From Betaproteobacteria bacterium (GTDB lineage: Bacteria > Pseudomonadota > Gammaproteobacteria > Burkholderiales > Burkholderiaceae_E): 64,000 bases of DNA. The DNA is taken from positions 22,686-86,685 of the forward strand of contig VGHA01000001.1 of the NCBI GenBank assembly GCA_016868375.1, read 5' to 3'. Numbering within the stretch: position 1 is the first letter of the stretch; each line of letters starts with the position of its first letter. Below, piece by piece: positions 1 through 8,167 of the stretch. The notes under the pieces were generated by a model, which did no database searches, was not told the origin of the DNA, and saw only the letters and a program-made list of their open reading frames with translations. Position numbers and translations under genes: made by a program.

Positions 1-230
1 GCAGCTAAAACCAGGCACCCCCTGACAATCTCACCATCAACACGAACCGTGCAGGCGCCGCACACGCCATGCTCACAGCCGACATGGGTGGCGGTGAGCT
101 GCAGTTCATGCCTGAGAAAGTCGGCCAGATGCATCCGGGCTTCGATCCGTCGCCGGACCTGGCGTCCATTGACGGACAGACGAACCTCGAGTTCCGAGCC
201 TGGGCCATCCGCGGCAAGTGGGGTGTTCAT
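1..230 (-). CDS. (2Fe-2S)-binding subunit of a molybdenum hydroxylase (CoxS-like), partial
   Basis: This is the small iron-sulfur subunit of a xanthine dehydrogenase/CO dehydrogenase-type hydroxylase. It would pass electrons from the molybdenum site to FAD. The 76 residues visible start MNTPLAADGPG and contain CEHGVCGACT, the plant-type ferredoxin cysteine signature, followed by the fourth ligand region VRGCLVL. The reading frame is open at the left edge, so the C-terminal second [2Fe-2S] domain is outside the window; this is why the ORF track lacks it. The start ATG overlaps the stop of the FAD subunit gene in an ATGA, which indicates translational coupling. With the FAD subunit at 227-1087 and the large subunit at 2803-5175 it completes an L/M/S set. 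Confidence 0.93.
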   Translation of the reverse strand, partial: MNTPLAADGPGSELEVRLSVNGRQVRRRIEARMHLADFLRHELQLTATHVGCEHGVCGACTVRVDGEIVRGCLVLA

Positions 231-1087
231 GGTGTGTCTCCTTTGAGCCATGACTTTGAGGCGCGCTCAACCAGGACCGCGGCCAGATGAAGCCGGGTAT
301 CGGCGTCGGCCTGCAGATCGGACGGAGGATCGATATCCGCCCTGAGCGCATCCCGGATGTCGCTTCGAACGGGTTGCTGCCCGCGGTTCAAGGCTTCAGC
401 CACGAGTGATTCGGTCTTCGGCGCACGCTGTGGCCGATCGCCACATCCCAACAATGCAAGACGCACCTCATGCTTTGCCTTTCGCACGGCCGCCAATCCG
501 GCAATCGCGTAATCGCCGCGACGTCGACTGACTTCATCAAAGAACGGTTTGTCGCCGGGAATCGCTGCGGGAAATTCCACCGACGCAAGAATTTCACCGT
601 CCTGCACCGCGGTGGTGTAGAGCCCCTGAAAAAAGTCTGATGCGGCGACCGATCGACGGCCTGCCTGCCCCGCTATGTGCATGACCGCGTCAAGCGCCAG
701 CGCGCACGCGGGCATTTCCGCTGCGGGGTCAGCGAGCGCCAGGCTGCCGCCCAGCGTGCCACGGTTACGGATTGCCGCATGCGCCACATGAGGAAGCGCC
801 AGCGTGAGCAGCGGCAGACGCTCAGCCACGACCGCCGAACCCAGCAGCTCTGCGTGCCGCATCAGCGCGCCAATTTGAACTGAACTTGGCGTGGCATGGA
901 TGCCCCGCAGCTGCTGGATACGGCCAATATCGACCAGCACCGCCGGCTGCGCAACGCGCAGCGCCATCATCGGCATGAGGCTCTGACCCCCTGCCAGAAC
1001 TCTCGCATCTGGCCCATGACGCGCCAACGCTTCGAGTGCGCCGCGAATCGAATCTGGACGCAGATAAGCAAACGCGGCGGGCTTCAT
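227..1087 (-). CDS. FAD-binding subunit of a molybdenum hydroxylase (CoxM-like)
   Basis: 286 aa, the usual size for the medium subunit of xanthine dehydrogenase-family hydroxylases. It carries FAD and passes electrons from the [2Fe-2S] subunit to the acceptor. Two family motifs are visible: AGGQSLMP at about residues 32-39, and RNRGTLGGSLALADPAAEMP at about 107-126, which contact the FAD pyrophosphate. The C-terminal CO dehydrogenase flavoprotein domain follows. It lies in the same operon as the large subunit but is separated from it by an enolase-superfamily gene and a VOC gene, an unusual order since L/M/S genes are often adjacent. The substrate cannot be read from this subunit. Confidence 0.93.
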   Translation of the reverse strand: MKPAAFAYLRPDSIRGALEALARHGPDARVLAGGQSLMPMMALRVAQPAVLVDIGRIQQLRGIHATPSSVQIGALMRHAELLGSAVVAERLPLLTLALPHVAHAAIRNRGTLGGSLALADPAAEMPACALALDAVMHIAGQAGRRSVAASDFFQGLYTTAVQDGEILASVEFPAAIPGDKPFFDEVSRRRGDYAIAGLAAVRKAKHEVRLALLGCGDRPQRAPKTESLVAEALNRGQQPVRSDIRDALRADIDPPSDLQADADTRLHLAAVLVERASKSWLKGDTP

Positions 1088-1121
1088 GAGGCACCTGTCT
1101 GAGCTCTGTCATGCAGAACGT

Positions 1122-1544
1122 TCAAGGCTTCGCCCCAACCCAGCCTTTATGCGAAATGTCGAACACCACGCCGTTGGGATCACGGAACTTCCGCTCGAAG
1201 TCAACGCCGCCACCGCCTTTCAGCTCGCGGTGAAACCGCCCGCCGTTGCGCTCGATCTGCGCGCTCATGCCTTCCAGATCATCGACGATGAAACCAATGT
1301 GATGAATCCCGTTGAAATCCTTGCCGCGTTCATCGCCCGCCGCATCATCGGTATGAAAGTGCAGCAGCGTCAGGTTGACGACGCCATCTGACAGCGACAG
1401 ACCATCGCCAAACGGCGTTGCCGCGAAGTTCACCCGCTTCATGCCAAAGGTGGTTTCGTAGAACTTCGCCGCCGCTTCAATGTCAGGTACCGAAATGGCG
1501 ATGTGGCGAAGACTGGCCTTGAGGCCCGATGAGGAGGTGGTCAT
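1122..1544 (-). CDS. VOC family (glyoxalase/extradiol dioxygenase fold) protein
   Basis: 140 aa single-module vicinal oxygen chelate protein. Two beta-alpha-beta-beta-beta repeats are visible, beginning LRHIAISVPDIEAAAKFY and NGIHHIGFIVDDLEGM. Candidate metal ligands are the His in RHIAI, the His in HHIGF and a late acidic residue before the C terminus. The start ATG is preceded by GGAG at good spacing. VOC proteins of this size act as isomerases, epimerases, lyases or ring-cleavage enzymes, and the reaction cannot be assigned from sequence. Its position inside the Rieske/molybdenum hydroxylase operon suggests it acts on an intermediate of that pathway. It resembles the VOC gene at 14717-15136 in layout and length. 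Confidence 0.85.
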   Translation of the reverse strand: MTTSSSGLKASLRHIAISVPDIEAAAKFYETTFGMKRVNFAATPFGDGLSLSDGVVNLTLLHFHTDDAAGDERGKDFNGIHHIGFIVDDLEGMSAQIERNGGRFHRELKGGGGVDFERKFRDPNGVVFDISHKGWVGAKP

Positions 1545-1590
1545 GGTTTGCTCCGTTAGCCGGCGCTGCCGGCGTTAACATCAGTATCGG

Positions 1591-2778
1591 TCATGGCGAC
1601 AGGCTTTCACCAAGCGGCCGCAGCCATTGCATCAGACGGGATTTAAATTCAAAGCCGACGCCAGGCGCCTCGCTCGCTTTAGCACAACTTTCGGTGATCT
1701 CGGTCCCGTCCCAAAGGCCTCCAAAGGCCAGCGACAGATCGGACGCGGACTCGTGCATGCCCAGGCCGAGTCCGGCCACCGCATGCGCTGCGAACAGATG
1801 GCCGGCGTGCGGCACCATGGCGCGCCGGGACCAACCCGCTGATTCAAACGACTCCAGGATGCGAAGGTACTCGCCAATGCCATAACTGAGCGAGATGTCG
1901 ACCTGAATCAGATCGCGATCAGGTCGAAGCCCACCGTACCGCAGAAGATTGCGCGCGTCATCCCACGAAAACAGGTTCTCACCGGTGGCCACTGGAATTG
2001 GCGACATTGCAGCGATTCGAGCGAGCCGCTGGTAATCAAGTGGGGAGGCTGGCTCTTCCACCCACGCCACACCCAGCGCGCCCATCGCTTCGAGCCATCG
2101 AACCTCAATCAGGGGATCGAGCTTGCCGTTTACGTCAACGGCAATTCGTCCGCCCGCCGCCGCATCGATTGCTGCGCGCGCTCTCGCAACATCGTCCTCA
2201 AGGTTTGCGCCACCAATCTTTACCTTGACCGTTGTGAAGCCGGCAGCTCGCGCGGCAGCCACTTCCGCCGCGAGCCCGTCAAGCTCGGCCGCGCCACGAC
2301 CGGGTCGAAAGTGTCCACAAGATCCGTATACCGAAAACACAGCGCCCGAGGCTGTCAAAGGCCGGCCACACTGCTGCGCAAGCACCCGCCAGAGCGGCTT
2401 ACCTTCGAGCTTCGCCCGCAAGTCCCAGAGCGCAGCCTCGATCAGTCCCACCGCACCGGGGCGCTCGCCATGTCCACCCTCTTTCTCGTTTTGCATGAGC
2501 ACTGCAACACAGGCCGAGGGATCGATGAGGCCGCTCGAGTCAAGCAGTAAGCTTGCATCAGCCGCCAACAGTCGGGGGATGAAGCGGTCCCGCAGCAACC
2601 CGCCTTTTCCATATCGGCCTATGGAATCAAACGCAAACCCGACAACCGGCTGTCCGTCAACAAGGCAGTCGCTGATAACGCACAGCGCCGACGCGGTCAT
2701 GGCATCGTAGGACACCGAAGCATTGCGCATGGGCGCCGACAGCGGAATGGTCTGTTCCCGGATCGCCAGCAATTTCAT
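1591..2778 (-). CDS. Enolase-superfamily dehydratase, D-tartrate dehydratase-like
   Basis: 395 aa mandelate racemase/muconate lactonising enzyme-type protein. These enzymes abstract the alpha proton of a carboxylate using Mg2+. Visible motifs are the capping-domain stretch GRYGKGGLLRDRF, NEKEGGHGERPGAVG, the K-x-K base motif in TVKVKIGG, Mg ligands in DVNG, EEPAS and TGENLFS, and a C-terminal MVPHAGH that supplies a histidine. DARNLLRYGGLRPDRD and LSYGIGEY are strongly reminiscent of Bradyrhizobium D-tartrate dehydratase (TarD), as recalled from family knowledge. The ORF track starts at a TTG at 2802; the ATG at 2778 (MKLLAIREQ) is preferred because it matches the family N terminus. Substrate is probably a diacid sugar or hydroxy acid, but this is inference. 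Confidence 0.88.
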   Translation of the reverse strand: MKLLAIREQTIPLSAPMRNASVSYDAMTASALCVISDCLVDGQPVVGFAFDSIGRYGKGGLLRDRFIPRLLAADASLLLDSSGLIDPSACVAVLMQNEKEGGHGERPGAVGLIEAALWDLRAKLEGKPLWRVLAQQCGRPLTASGAVFSVYGSCGHFRPGRGAAELDGLAAEVAAARAAGFTTVKVKIGGANLEDDVARARAAIDAAAGGRIAVDVNGKLDPLIEVRWLEAMGALGVAWVEEPASPLDYQRLARIAAMSPIPVATGENLFSWDDARNLLRYGGLRPDRDLIQVDISLSYGIGEYLRILESFESAGWSRRAMVPHAGHLFAAHAVAGLGLGMHESASDLSLAFGGLWDGTEITESCAKASEAPGVGFEFKSRLMQWLRPLGESLSP

Positions 2779-2802
2779 GTTTCGGCCCGCTCGTCCAAGC
2801 AA

Positions 2803-5175
2803 TTACGCGGCCGTCTCGTGCTCGCGCGGGGATACCGAGCCCAGCGCGCGCAGGACACGTTCTGGCGTGATAGGCAGCTCAAATATTTCCGCACCATACG
2901 CTGAGAGCGCATCGTTGACCGCATTGGCCACCGCGGCAGCGGCACCAACGATACTGGCCTCACCCACGCCCTTGCCACCCAGTAATGAGCCTGGTACCGG
3001 AGTCTCAACGTGGCCGATCTCGATATCAGGCATTTCAGCGGCCATCGGCACCAGATAGTCCGCCAATGTGCCGGTCAGAAGCTGCGCCTGATCGTCGTAT
3101 CGGCACTCCTCAAAGAGTGCTGCGCCGATCCCCTGTACGACGCCACCTCGCAGTTGCTCATCAACCAGCAAAGGATTGATGACGCGGCCGCAGTCATCCA
3201 CTACCCAATGCCTGAGCAGGTGGACCAGACCGGTATCGATGTCCACTTCAACCAGACTTGCCTGGATGCCATTGGCGATCTGATAGGGGCGCGAGGGCTG
3301 AACATGGGCGGTCACCATCGGGTCGATTGGACCCGATTGCCCAAGCCGATGTGGCTGATAGTGAAGCGCGAAGCCCAGTTCAGCGAGCGTGACGCTGCGA
3401 TCGGTGCCCGCCACGTGCACCGCACCGTCGCGAAACTCGAGGTCAGACTCTGCGGTCTCAAGCAATTCAGCGGCCGCTTTTGCAAGCCGCAGCTTCAACT
3501 GCTGGACCGCCACAAGTGTCGCCTCGCCGCTGACCGAGAGCCCTCGCGATGCCCAGGTACCGCCCCCGACCGGTGTCACGGCGGTATCGCCATGCACGAT
3601 CCGGACTGACTCCAGTGCAATACCGAAGGCGTCAGCGATCAGCTGCGCAAGACCCGTTTCAAGGCCCTGCCCCTGAAACTGTGCGCTGGTAATGCAGGAC
3701 AGCCCGCCACTTGATTCAAGTCTCAGCGAGCAGCCGTCGCCTGCGGCGATCGGCACGCCAGCGCCGCCATAGACCCGCGAATTGGGCGCAGACTGCTCGA
3801 TGAAGCTTGCGAACCCAATGCCCAGCGCGCGGCCGTTGGCGCGCGCCTCGCGCTGACGTTTGCGAAGTGACGGGTAGTCCATCAATTCAAGCAGCTGATC
3901 GGTGCAGGCTTGAAAACTCAGCTCGCCGCCGGGATCAAGACCGCCAGGCGTCAGTGCGCCATCCCGGTCGAGTTGTCGAAAATTACGGCGACGAATCTCG
4001 ACCGGATCCAGGTCCAGCGCGCGGGCGGCCGAGTCAATCATCATTTCGGTCACCGCGCACGCAATCGGTTGTCCCACGCCGCGATAAGAGCCGATGGCAG
4101 GCTTGTTTTGGAAGGCCACACGTACGCGCGCCTGGAGCGACATGGCCCGATAAGGCGCTGCGATTCCCGATATCGCGTGCAGCGCTTCCAACGCGCTGGT
4201 GCGGGGATATACCGACACCGCCCCTGCTTCAACCTGATCGTCGACCTCAAACCCAAGCAGCGTTCCGTCAGCGCCCACCCTGACCGCAGCATCCACACGA
4301 TGCGCCCGCGCATGAATATCCGAGGCAAAGGCCTCAAGCCTGTCGACCACATATTTGACCGGACGCCCCAGCAGCCGGCTGGCTGCCGCAATCGCCATTT
4401 CGTCTTCGTAACAGTGCAGCTTCACGCCAAAACCGCCACCCACGTCGGGTACGATCACCCGAACCTGATGCTCCTCGAGCGAAAGGTGTGTCGCGAGCAT
4501 GGCACGCATCTGATGCGGCACCTGCGTTGATGCGTGAACCGTCAGCTGGTTTTGGGCAGGATCGAAGTCGGCGATCAAACCGCGCGGCTCAAGCGATACA
4601 CCGGTGTGACGCGGAAACTGAAAGTGATGGCGCAGTTCCACCGCAGCAGGCGGGTGCTCGCGCACCGAATCAATTCGGTGTTCAAACAGTACATTGTTGC
4701 CGAGCGCCTGATGCAGAACCGGCGCGTCATCGGCCAGCGACTGGGCGGCGGTGGCAAGAGCGGGGAGCGGCTCCCATTGCGCTGACAGCAACGCAACCGC
4801 GTCCTCAGCCTGCGCCACACTCTCGGCAATCATTAGCGCAACGGGTTGACCCTGCCACAGAGACCGATCGCGAACCAGTGCGGTCTGTTCAACCGAGCGA
4901 TGCGCAGCGAGCGTTGGCATGCGCGCGGTCCAGGGTGTCAGCACCGGCTCGAGATCGGCCGCTGCAAACACCGCGACGACACCTGGCGCCTGCCGGGCCG
5001 CCTCGCTGTCGAGCGAGAGTAGCTTCGCGTGGGCATAGGGGCTGCGCAGGAACGCGGCATGCAGAACGCCGGCAACCCTCAGGTCGTCAAGGTAGCGCCC
5101 CCTGCCGGCTGCTAGCTGACGGGCCTTCGGCCGGGCGATCGGCTGCCCGATCAGACCAGACTGCGAGGTTGCCAT
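2803..5175 (-). CDS. Molybdopterin-binding large subunit of a xanthine dehydrogenase-family hydroxylase
   Basis: 790 aa from the chosen start MATSQSGLIG. It binds the molybdenum-cytosine/pterin cofactor and hydroxylates the substrate with water-derived oxygen. An N-terminal aldehyde-oxidase hammerhead domain (GRGRYLDDL, about 24-32) is followed by the cofactor domains: PDVGGGFGVK near 243-252, SYRGVGQP near 363-370, and the catalytic glutamate in GGKGVGEAS at about residue 739. The AYRCSFR loop of true CO dehydrogenases is absent, so CO oxidation is unlikely; aldehyde, N-heterocycle or aromatic hydroxylation fits better. The ORF-track start (5250) would overlap the upstream receptor gene by 67 bases, whereas the ATG at 5175 leaves an 8-base gap. 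Confidence 0.93.
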   Translation of the reverse strand: MATSQSGLIGQPIARPKARQLAAGRGRYLDDLRVAGVLHAAFLRSPYAHAKLLSLDSEAARQAPGVVAVFAAADLEPVLTPWTARMPTLAAHRSVEQTALVRDRSLWQGQPVALMIAESVAQAEDAVALLSAQWEPLPALATAAQSLADDAPVLHQALGNNVLFEHRIDSVREHPPAAVELRHHFQFPRHTGVSLEPRGLIADFDPAQNQLTVHASTQVPHQMRAMLATHLSLEEHQVRVIVPDVGGGFGVKLHCYEDEMAIAAASRLLGRPVKYVVDRLEAFASDIHARAHRVDAAVRVGADGTLLGFEVDDQVEAGAVSVYPRTSALEALHAISGIAAPYRAMSLQARVRVAFQNKPAIGSYRGVGQPIACAVTEMMIDSAARALDLDPVEIRRRNFRQLDRDGALTPGGLDPGGELSFQACTDQLLELMDYPSLRKRQREARANGRALGIGFASFIEQSAPNSRVYGGAGVPIAAGDGCSLRLESSGGLSCITSAQFQGQGLETGLAQLIADAFGIALESVRIVHGDTAVTPVGGGTWASRGLSVSGEATLVAVQQLKLRLAKAAAELLETAESDLEFRDGAVHVAGTDRSVTLAELGFALHYQPHRLGQSGPIDPMVTAHVQPSRPYQIANGIQASLVEVDIDTGLVHLLRHWVVDDCGRVINPLLVDEQLRGGVVQGIGAALFEECRYDDQAQLLTGTLADYLVPMAAEMPDIEIGHVETPVPGSLLGGKGVGEASIVGAAAAVANAVNDALSAYGAEIFELPITPERVLRALGSVSPREHETAA

Positions 5176-5183
5176 GCCGCGCT

Positions 5184-6143
5184 TCACCGATCCAGCACCT
5201 GACGCAACGCCCGCGTCTGATCGGGCGCACGCCTGATCATTTCGCCCCAATACGCTTCATAGGCCCCTTTACGGAAATCCGCCCCCAAATCGACCGAACG
5301 AATGCCCGCATCCGCCTGACGCTTGCTTTCCGAGGCCACCTTGTCGGCCACCCACTTCAGATTCTCCTGATCGAACCAGGCGACAGTCTTTTCAAGCGCA
5401 TCGCGTTGTGCCTGAGTAAGCGATTGCCACTTACGATCGTTGACCAGCACATTGACAATCACCGTGTAAAAGCCCGGGTCGACGCGGTAACGGGTGAAAT
5501 TGGCCCATCCCAAATCAAAGATTCCGATCAGCGGCCAGCCATAGCCTTCCACCACGCCCCGCTCAAGCGCCTGCTGAACTTCACCTGGCGCGGTATTGAT
5601 GAGGCTCACACCCAGCGCCTGGAAAAACGGTGTGTAGTTCGGCGTGGTCCGTAGCTTCATGCCCTTCAGATCTTCGACCTTCGCGACAGGCTTGTTGGTG
5701 AAGATGTGAAAGCGAATGCCGTCGCCGTAAGACGCCAGCAGATGCGCGCCCATCCGCTGCTTGTGCGCGGCCTGAAGTGTCGCGTAAGCACCAGACTTTT
5801 TCTGCTCGATGGTTGAGGTGGTTGCCAGAATCTGCGAGTCGGCCTCGGGCATGACGCTTACGTAAAACGCGGGTGGCAGACACACCACATCCAGCACCCC
5901 GCTTCGAACCGCATTGGCCTGCTCAAACGACGGAATCGCCTCAGGGCCGCCCACCAACCTGATCTGAACTGTTCCCTTGGCCTCGGTATTGAGCTGATTC
6001 ACGAACCGGCCACACATTTCGCCAAACGCGGTGTTGACCGGAACGAACACGCCAGCACGAAGCGTTACCTCCTGGGCGGCCACCGTACCAATCACGCCCG
6101 CTGACAGCATCAGCGCGGCCATCGTATTGACAACAGATTTCAT
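5184..6143 (-). CDS. TRAP transporter periplasmic substrate-binding protein (DctP family)
   Basis: 319 aa with a clear signal peptide ending in GTVAAQ before the mature EVTLRAG. The DctP fold is recognisable from the central GMKLRTTPNYTPFFQALG segment, whose Arg normally forms the carboxylate salt bridge, and from the EVQQALERGVVEGYGW segment typical of the family. The start is supported by an AGGAG seven bases upstream. It sits between the Rieske oxygenase genes and the molybdenum hydroxylase large subunit. No DctQ/DctM genes are adjacent, so it is either an orphan receptor or uses membrane subunits encoded elsewhere. The likely ligand is the carboxylated substrate of this operon. Confidence 0.93.
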   Translation of the reverse strand: MKSVVNTMAALMLSAGVIGTVAAQEVTLRAGVFVPVNTAFGEMCGRFVNQLNTEAKGTVQIRLVGGPEAIPSFEQANAVRSGVLDVVCLPPAFYVSVMPEADSQILATTSTIEQKKSGAYATLQAAHKQRMGAHLLASYGDGIRFHIFTNKPVAKVEDLKGMKLRTTPNYTPFFQALGVSLINTAPGEVQQALERGVVEGYGWPLIGIFDLGWANFTRYRVDPGFYTVIVNVLVNDRKWQSLTQAQRDALEKTVAWFDQENLKWVADKVASESKRQADAGIRSVDLGADFRKGAYEAYWGEMIRRAPDQTRALRQVLDR

Positions 6144-6183
6144 TCATGTCTCCTGTTAAAAGAGTTGGTCGGAATGGGTCGAT

Positions 6184-6669
6184 CTACAAGGGAACAGCCA
6201 GGCCACGGTGGGGCGAATCGCAATCGATGAGTCGAATCGTTTTGGCAGCGATTTGAAGCCCCTGTGTGCCCCTGACGACCTGGTGTTGGCAGTGTGCGCT
6301 AAAGAGCTGTTTCTCAGCCGCACGCAGCATCACGATGAGTTGCATCGACTGAACCTCGAACACATCGTGGCTTACGGAATGGGCACGAAGTCCGCTGAGG
6401 TGGTGATGCGTTCGCGAGGAAGGCTGTTCAACATGTATGACAGGACTGGCCAGGCGTCGAACCCGCAGCGCGAGCAGGCGTCGATCCTCAAAGACCAGCG
6501 ATAGCGAATCGTCAGGCGAGTTCTGCCCCCATGAGGCAGGCATCCAGTACCAACTATCCTCGGTAAACAGGGAAAGCCAATCGTCAAATCGCCGCTCATC
6601 GAGCAGGCGCGCCTCGCACTCCACCAGTTCAATCGCTTCACGCGCCGGGTCTGAGCTGATGTGCGTCAT
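6184..6669 (-). CDS. Aromatic-ring-hydroxylating dioxygenase, beta subunit
   Basis: 161 aa from MTHISSDPA. It has the SnoaL/NTF2-like cone fold of Rieske dioxygenase small subunits, with the family-like EARLLDERRFDDWLSLFTEDSWYW near the N terminus and FEDRRLLALRVRRL in the middle. The beta subunit has a mostly structural role in an alpha3beta3 hexamer. The ORF-track start at 6696 is rejected because the internal ATG at 6669 overlaps the alpha-subunit stop in an ATGA, the usual coupling for this pair. The downstream neighbour is a TRAP receptor. Confidence 0.9.
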   Translation of the reverse strand: MTHISSDPAREAIELVECEARLLDERRFDDWLSLFTEDSWYWMPASWGQNSPDDSLSLVFEDRRLLALRVRRLASPVIHVEQPSSRTHHHLSGLRAHSVSHDVFEVQSMQLIVMLRAAEKQLFSAHCQHQVVRGTQGLQIAAKTIRLIDCDSPHRGLAVPL

Positions 6670-7988
6670 ACCGCGCTCCCGGACTGCGACATCCAATGCC
6701 GCCAGGACGCGAACTGCAGCCGAATCGGCAGCTCGCTGGTGCCTGGCGCGATCGTTTCACCGTCCACTTCGCGGTCGACCGCCAGCCCCCTGGATATGTC
6801 GAGCCACTCTGGACCGGCCCCCGCAAAGCCACGCTGGCATCGCTCGAAAATTTCGAGGTCGTCGGCTGCGACGAGCGACACCGGCGAAGCAGCCGCGGTC
6901 AGGAAGCGCAACGTCAATCGGGTCATCTCTTCGGGCGCCCCCTCCAGGGCAAAGCACCAGCTGGTCACCTGGGTCAAATCAACCGAAAGGGGTTGCACAA
7001 CCCGCATTGCCTGAAACCGCGAGTTGATCGATAGATTGGGCCACAGCAGATTATTGAATCGGTCTATAGAAAGTATCTCTCGCGCGCGCTCCTCACCCTG
7101 CGCGCCGGCCAACGCTTCAAAGTAGCGCTGGAAAACTGGATCGTCGCGCTGCGCAGCGATCACGCCCTGGCGGTAGAAGCTATCCATGCTGACGTGTCCG
7201 CCAGAAAAACCGTGGATGGAAAGCTCGTTCCATTCAGCAGGCCGCAAACCGTTGGCGAGTTGCATCTGAACCACCTGCCCGGTCACCCCAGTCAGTGTTG
7301 CCGCCTCGCGATCGGCACGGGCGGCTGCCACCGCGCTGGCGTGCACGAATCCCGGGTGCACCAGGTCAACGGCGTTCTCCATGAACAGTTTCCAGTTGCC
7401 GCGGTACAGCATGCGCAAGGCGCCGCCCACCTGGGTGACCCGACCCGACGGCGCCCGGTCCACCAGATTGTCGATGGCGAAGGCGATACCCCCGAGAAAT
7501 TCCGGGAGCGAGGGCCCCTCCGCTGCGTGGCTGGCAAAGATGAAGCCACGATACGACTGAAGCCTGGGCGCGCGCGCAACCTGTCTGGCCGAGGCATCGT
7601 CTAGAAATGTTGAAGCGTAGCCCTCAGGGAGCGGCAATCCGGTCAGCCGCCCAGCGGGATCGAAGCTCCATGCGTGATAGGGACAAATCAGGTGCCGACT
7701 CGACCCGCGCTCTGCTGCAACCAGGCGCGCGCCGCGATGCGGGCAGCGGTTGTGGAGCAGCGACAGTGCCCCCTCCTCGCCGCGAATCAGGATCATCTCG
7801 TCGGGCCCCAGCCGCGTCAGCAACCAGTCTCCGACCGAAGGAACCTGACTTTCGTGACCAACATACAGCCAGGCTCGCCTGAAGATGCGCGCCTGTTCAG
7901 CGGCAAACACTGCCGGATCGGTGTAAACCGAGCGGTGAACGGCGCTCTCGGAGGCAAGCGCGGAGAATTCAAAGTCTGAAAGGCTCAT
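6666..7988 (-). CDS. Rieske non-haem iron oxygenase, alpha subunit
   Basis: 440 aa from MSLSDFEFS. It is the catalytic subunit of an aromatic-ring-hydroxylating oxygenase. The Rieske cluster motif C-x-H-x17-C-x2-H is exact: C82, H84, C102 and H105 (CPHRG and CPYHAW). The mononuclear iron facial triad is present as D208-L-V-H211-x4-H216 inside NWKLFMENAVDLVHPGFVH, with a C-terminal Asp-rich segment (AADDLEIFERCQ) supplying the third ligand. The ORF-track start is a TTG at 8000; the ATG at 7988 is preferred. No ferredoxin or reductase gene is visible in the operon, so electrons must come from elsewhere or from a gene beyond the left edge. The substrate is unknown. Confidence 0.94.
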   Translation of the reverse strand: MSLSDFEFSALASESAVHRSVYTDPAVFAAEQARIFRRAWLYVGHESQVPSVGDWLLTRLGPDEMILIRGEEGALSLLHNRCPHRGARLVAAERGSSRHLICPYHAWSFDPAGRLTGLPLPEGYASTFLDDASARQVARAPRLQSYRGFIFASHAAEGPSLPEFLGGIAFAIDNLVDRAPSGRVTQVGGALRMLYRGNWKLFMENAVDLVHPGFVHASAVAAARADREAATLTGVTGQVVQMQLANGLRPAEWNELSIHGFSGGHVSMDSFYRQGVIAAQRDDPVFQRYFEALAGAQGEERAREILSIDRFNNLLWPNLSINSRFQAMRVVQPLSVDLTQVTSWCFALEGAPEEMTRLTLRFLTAAASPVSLVAADDLEIFERCQRGFAGAGPEWLDISRGLAVDREVDGETIAPGTSELPIRLQFASWRHWMSQSGSAV

Positions 7989-8167
7989 TCGACAACGCAA
8001 AAACGATTACCGTTCGGTGAACGCCCGTCCATCCCATACCCGCCAGGTCGGGCAGCGCAGGATGATGACGATCATTCGCTCCGATGACAAGCGGTAGCGA
8101 ACCGAGAACCGGGGTTTGCCCGCCAATCACCACGTGACCTAAAATTTGGTGGTAGCCGTCTGTCTAA
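7989..8167. promoter_or_regulatory. Divergent intergenic region with a perfect 5-bp-arm palindrome
   Basis: This 179-base region separates the minus-strand Rieske/hydroxylase operon from the plus-strand TPR gene and should hold both promoters. A perfect palindrome CGTTC-GGT-GAACG lies at 8011-8023, about 25 bases upstream of the oxygenase start codon, where a repressor or activator could act. A weaker interrupted repeat lies near 8062-8078 (GATGATGACGATCATTC). No convincing -35/-10 pair could be fixed by eye. Confidence 0.4.

Noticed and set aside
2803-5175. Call as CO dehydrogenase large subunit
   Set aside because: The AYRCSFR active-site loop is absent; the sequence has SYRGVGQP, so a general hydroxylase/aldehyde oxidase-type call is safer.
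4488-5654. 388-codon plus-strand ORF opposite the molybdenum hydroxylase and TRAP receptor genes
   Set aside because: Antisense shadow of two confidently identified genes; composition is Arg/Ala/Pro-rich with no domain.
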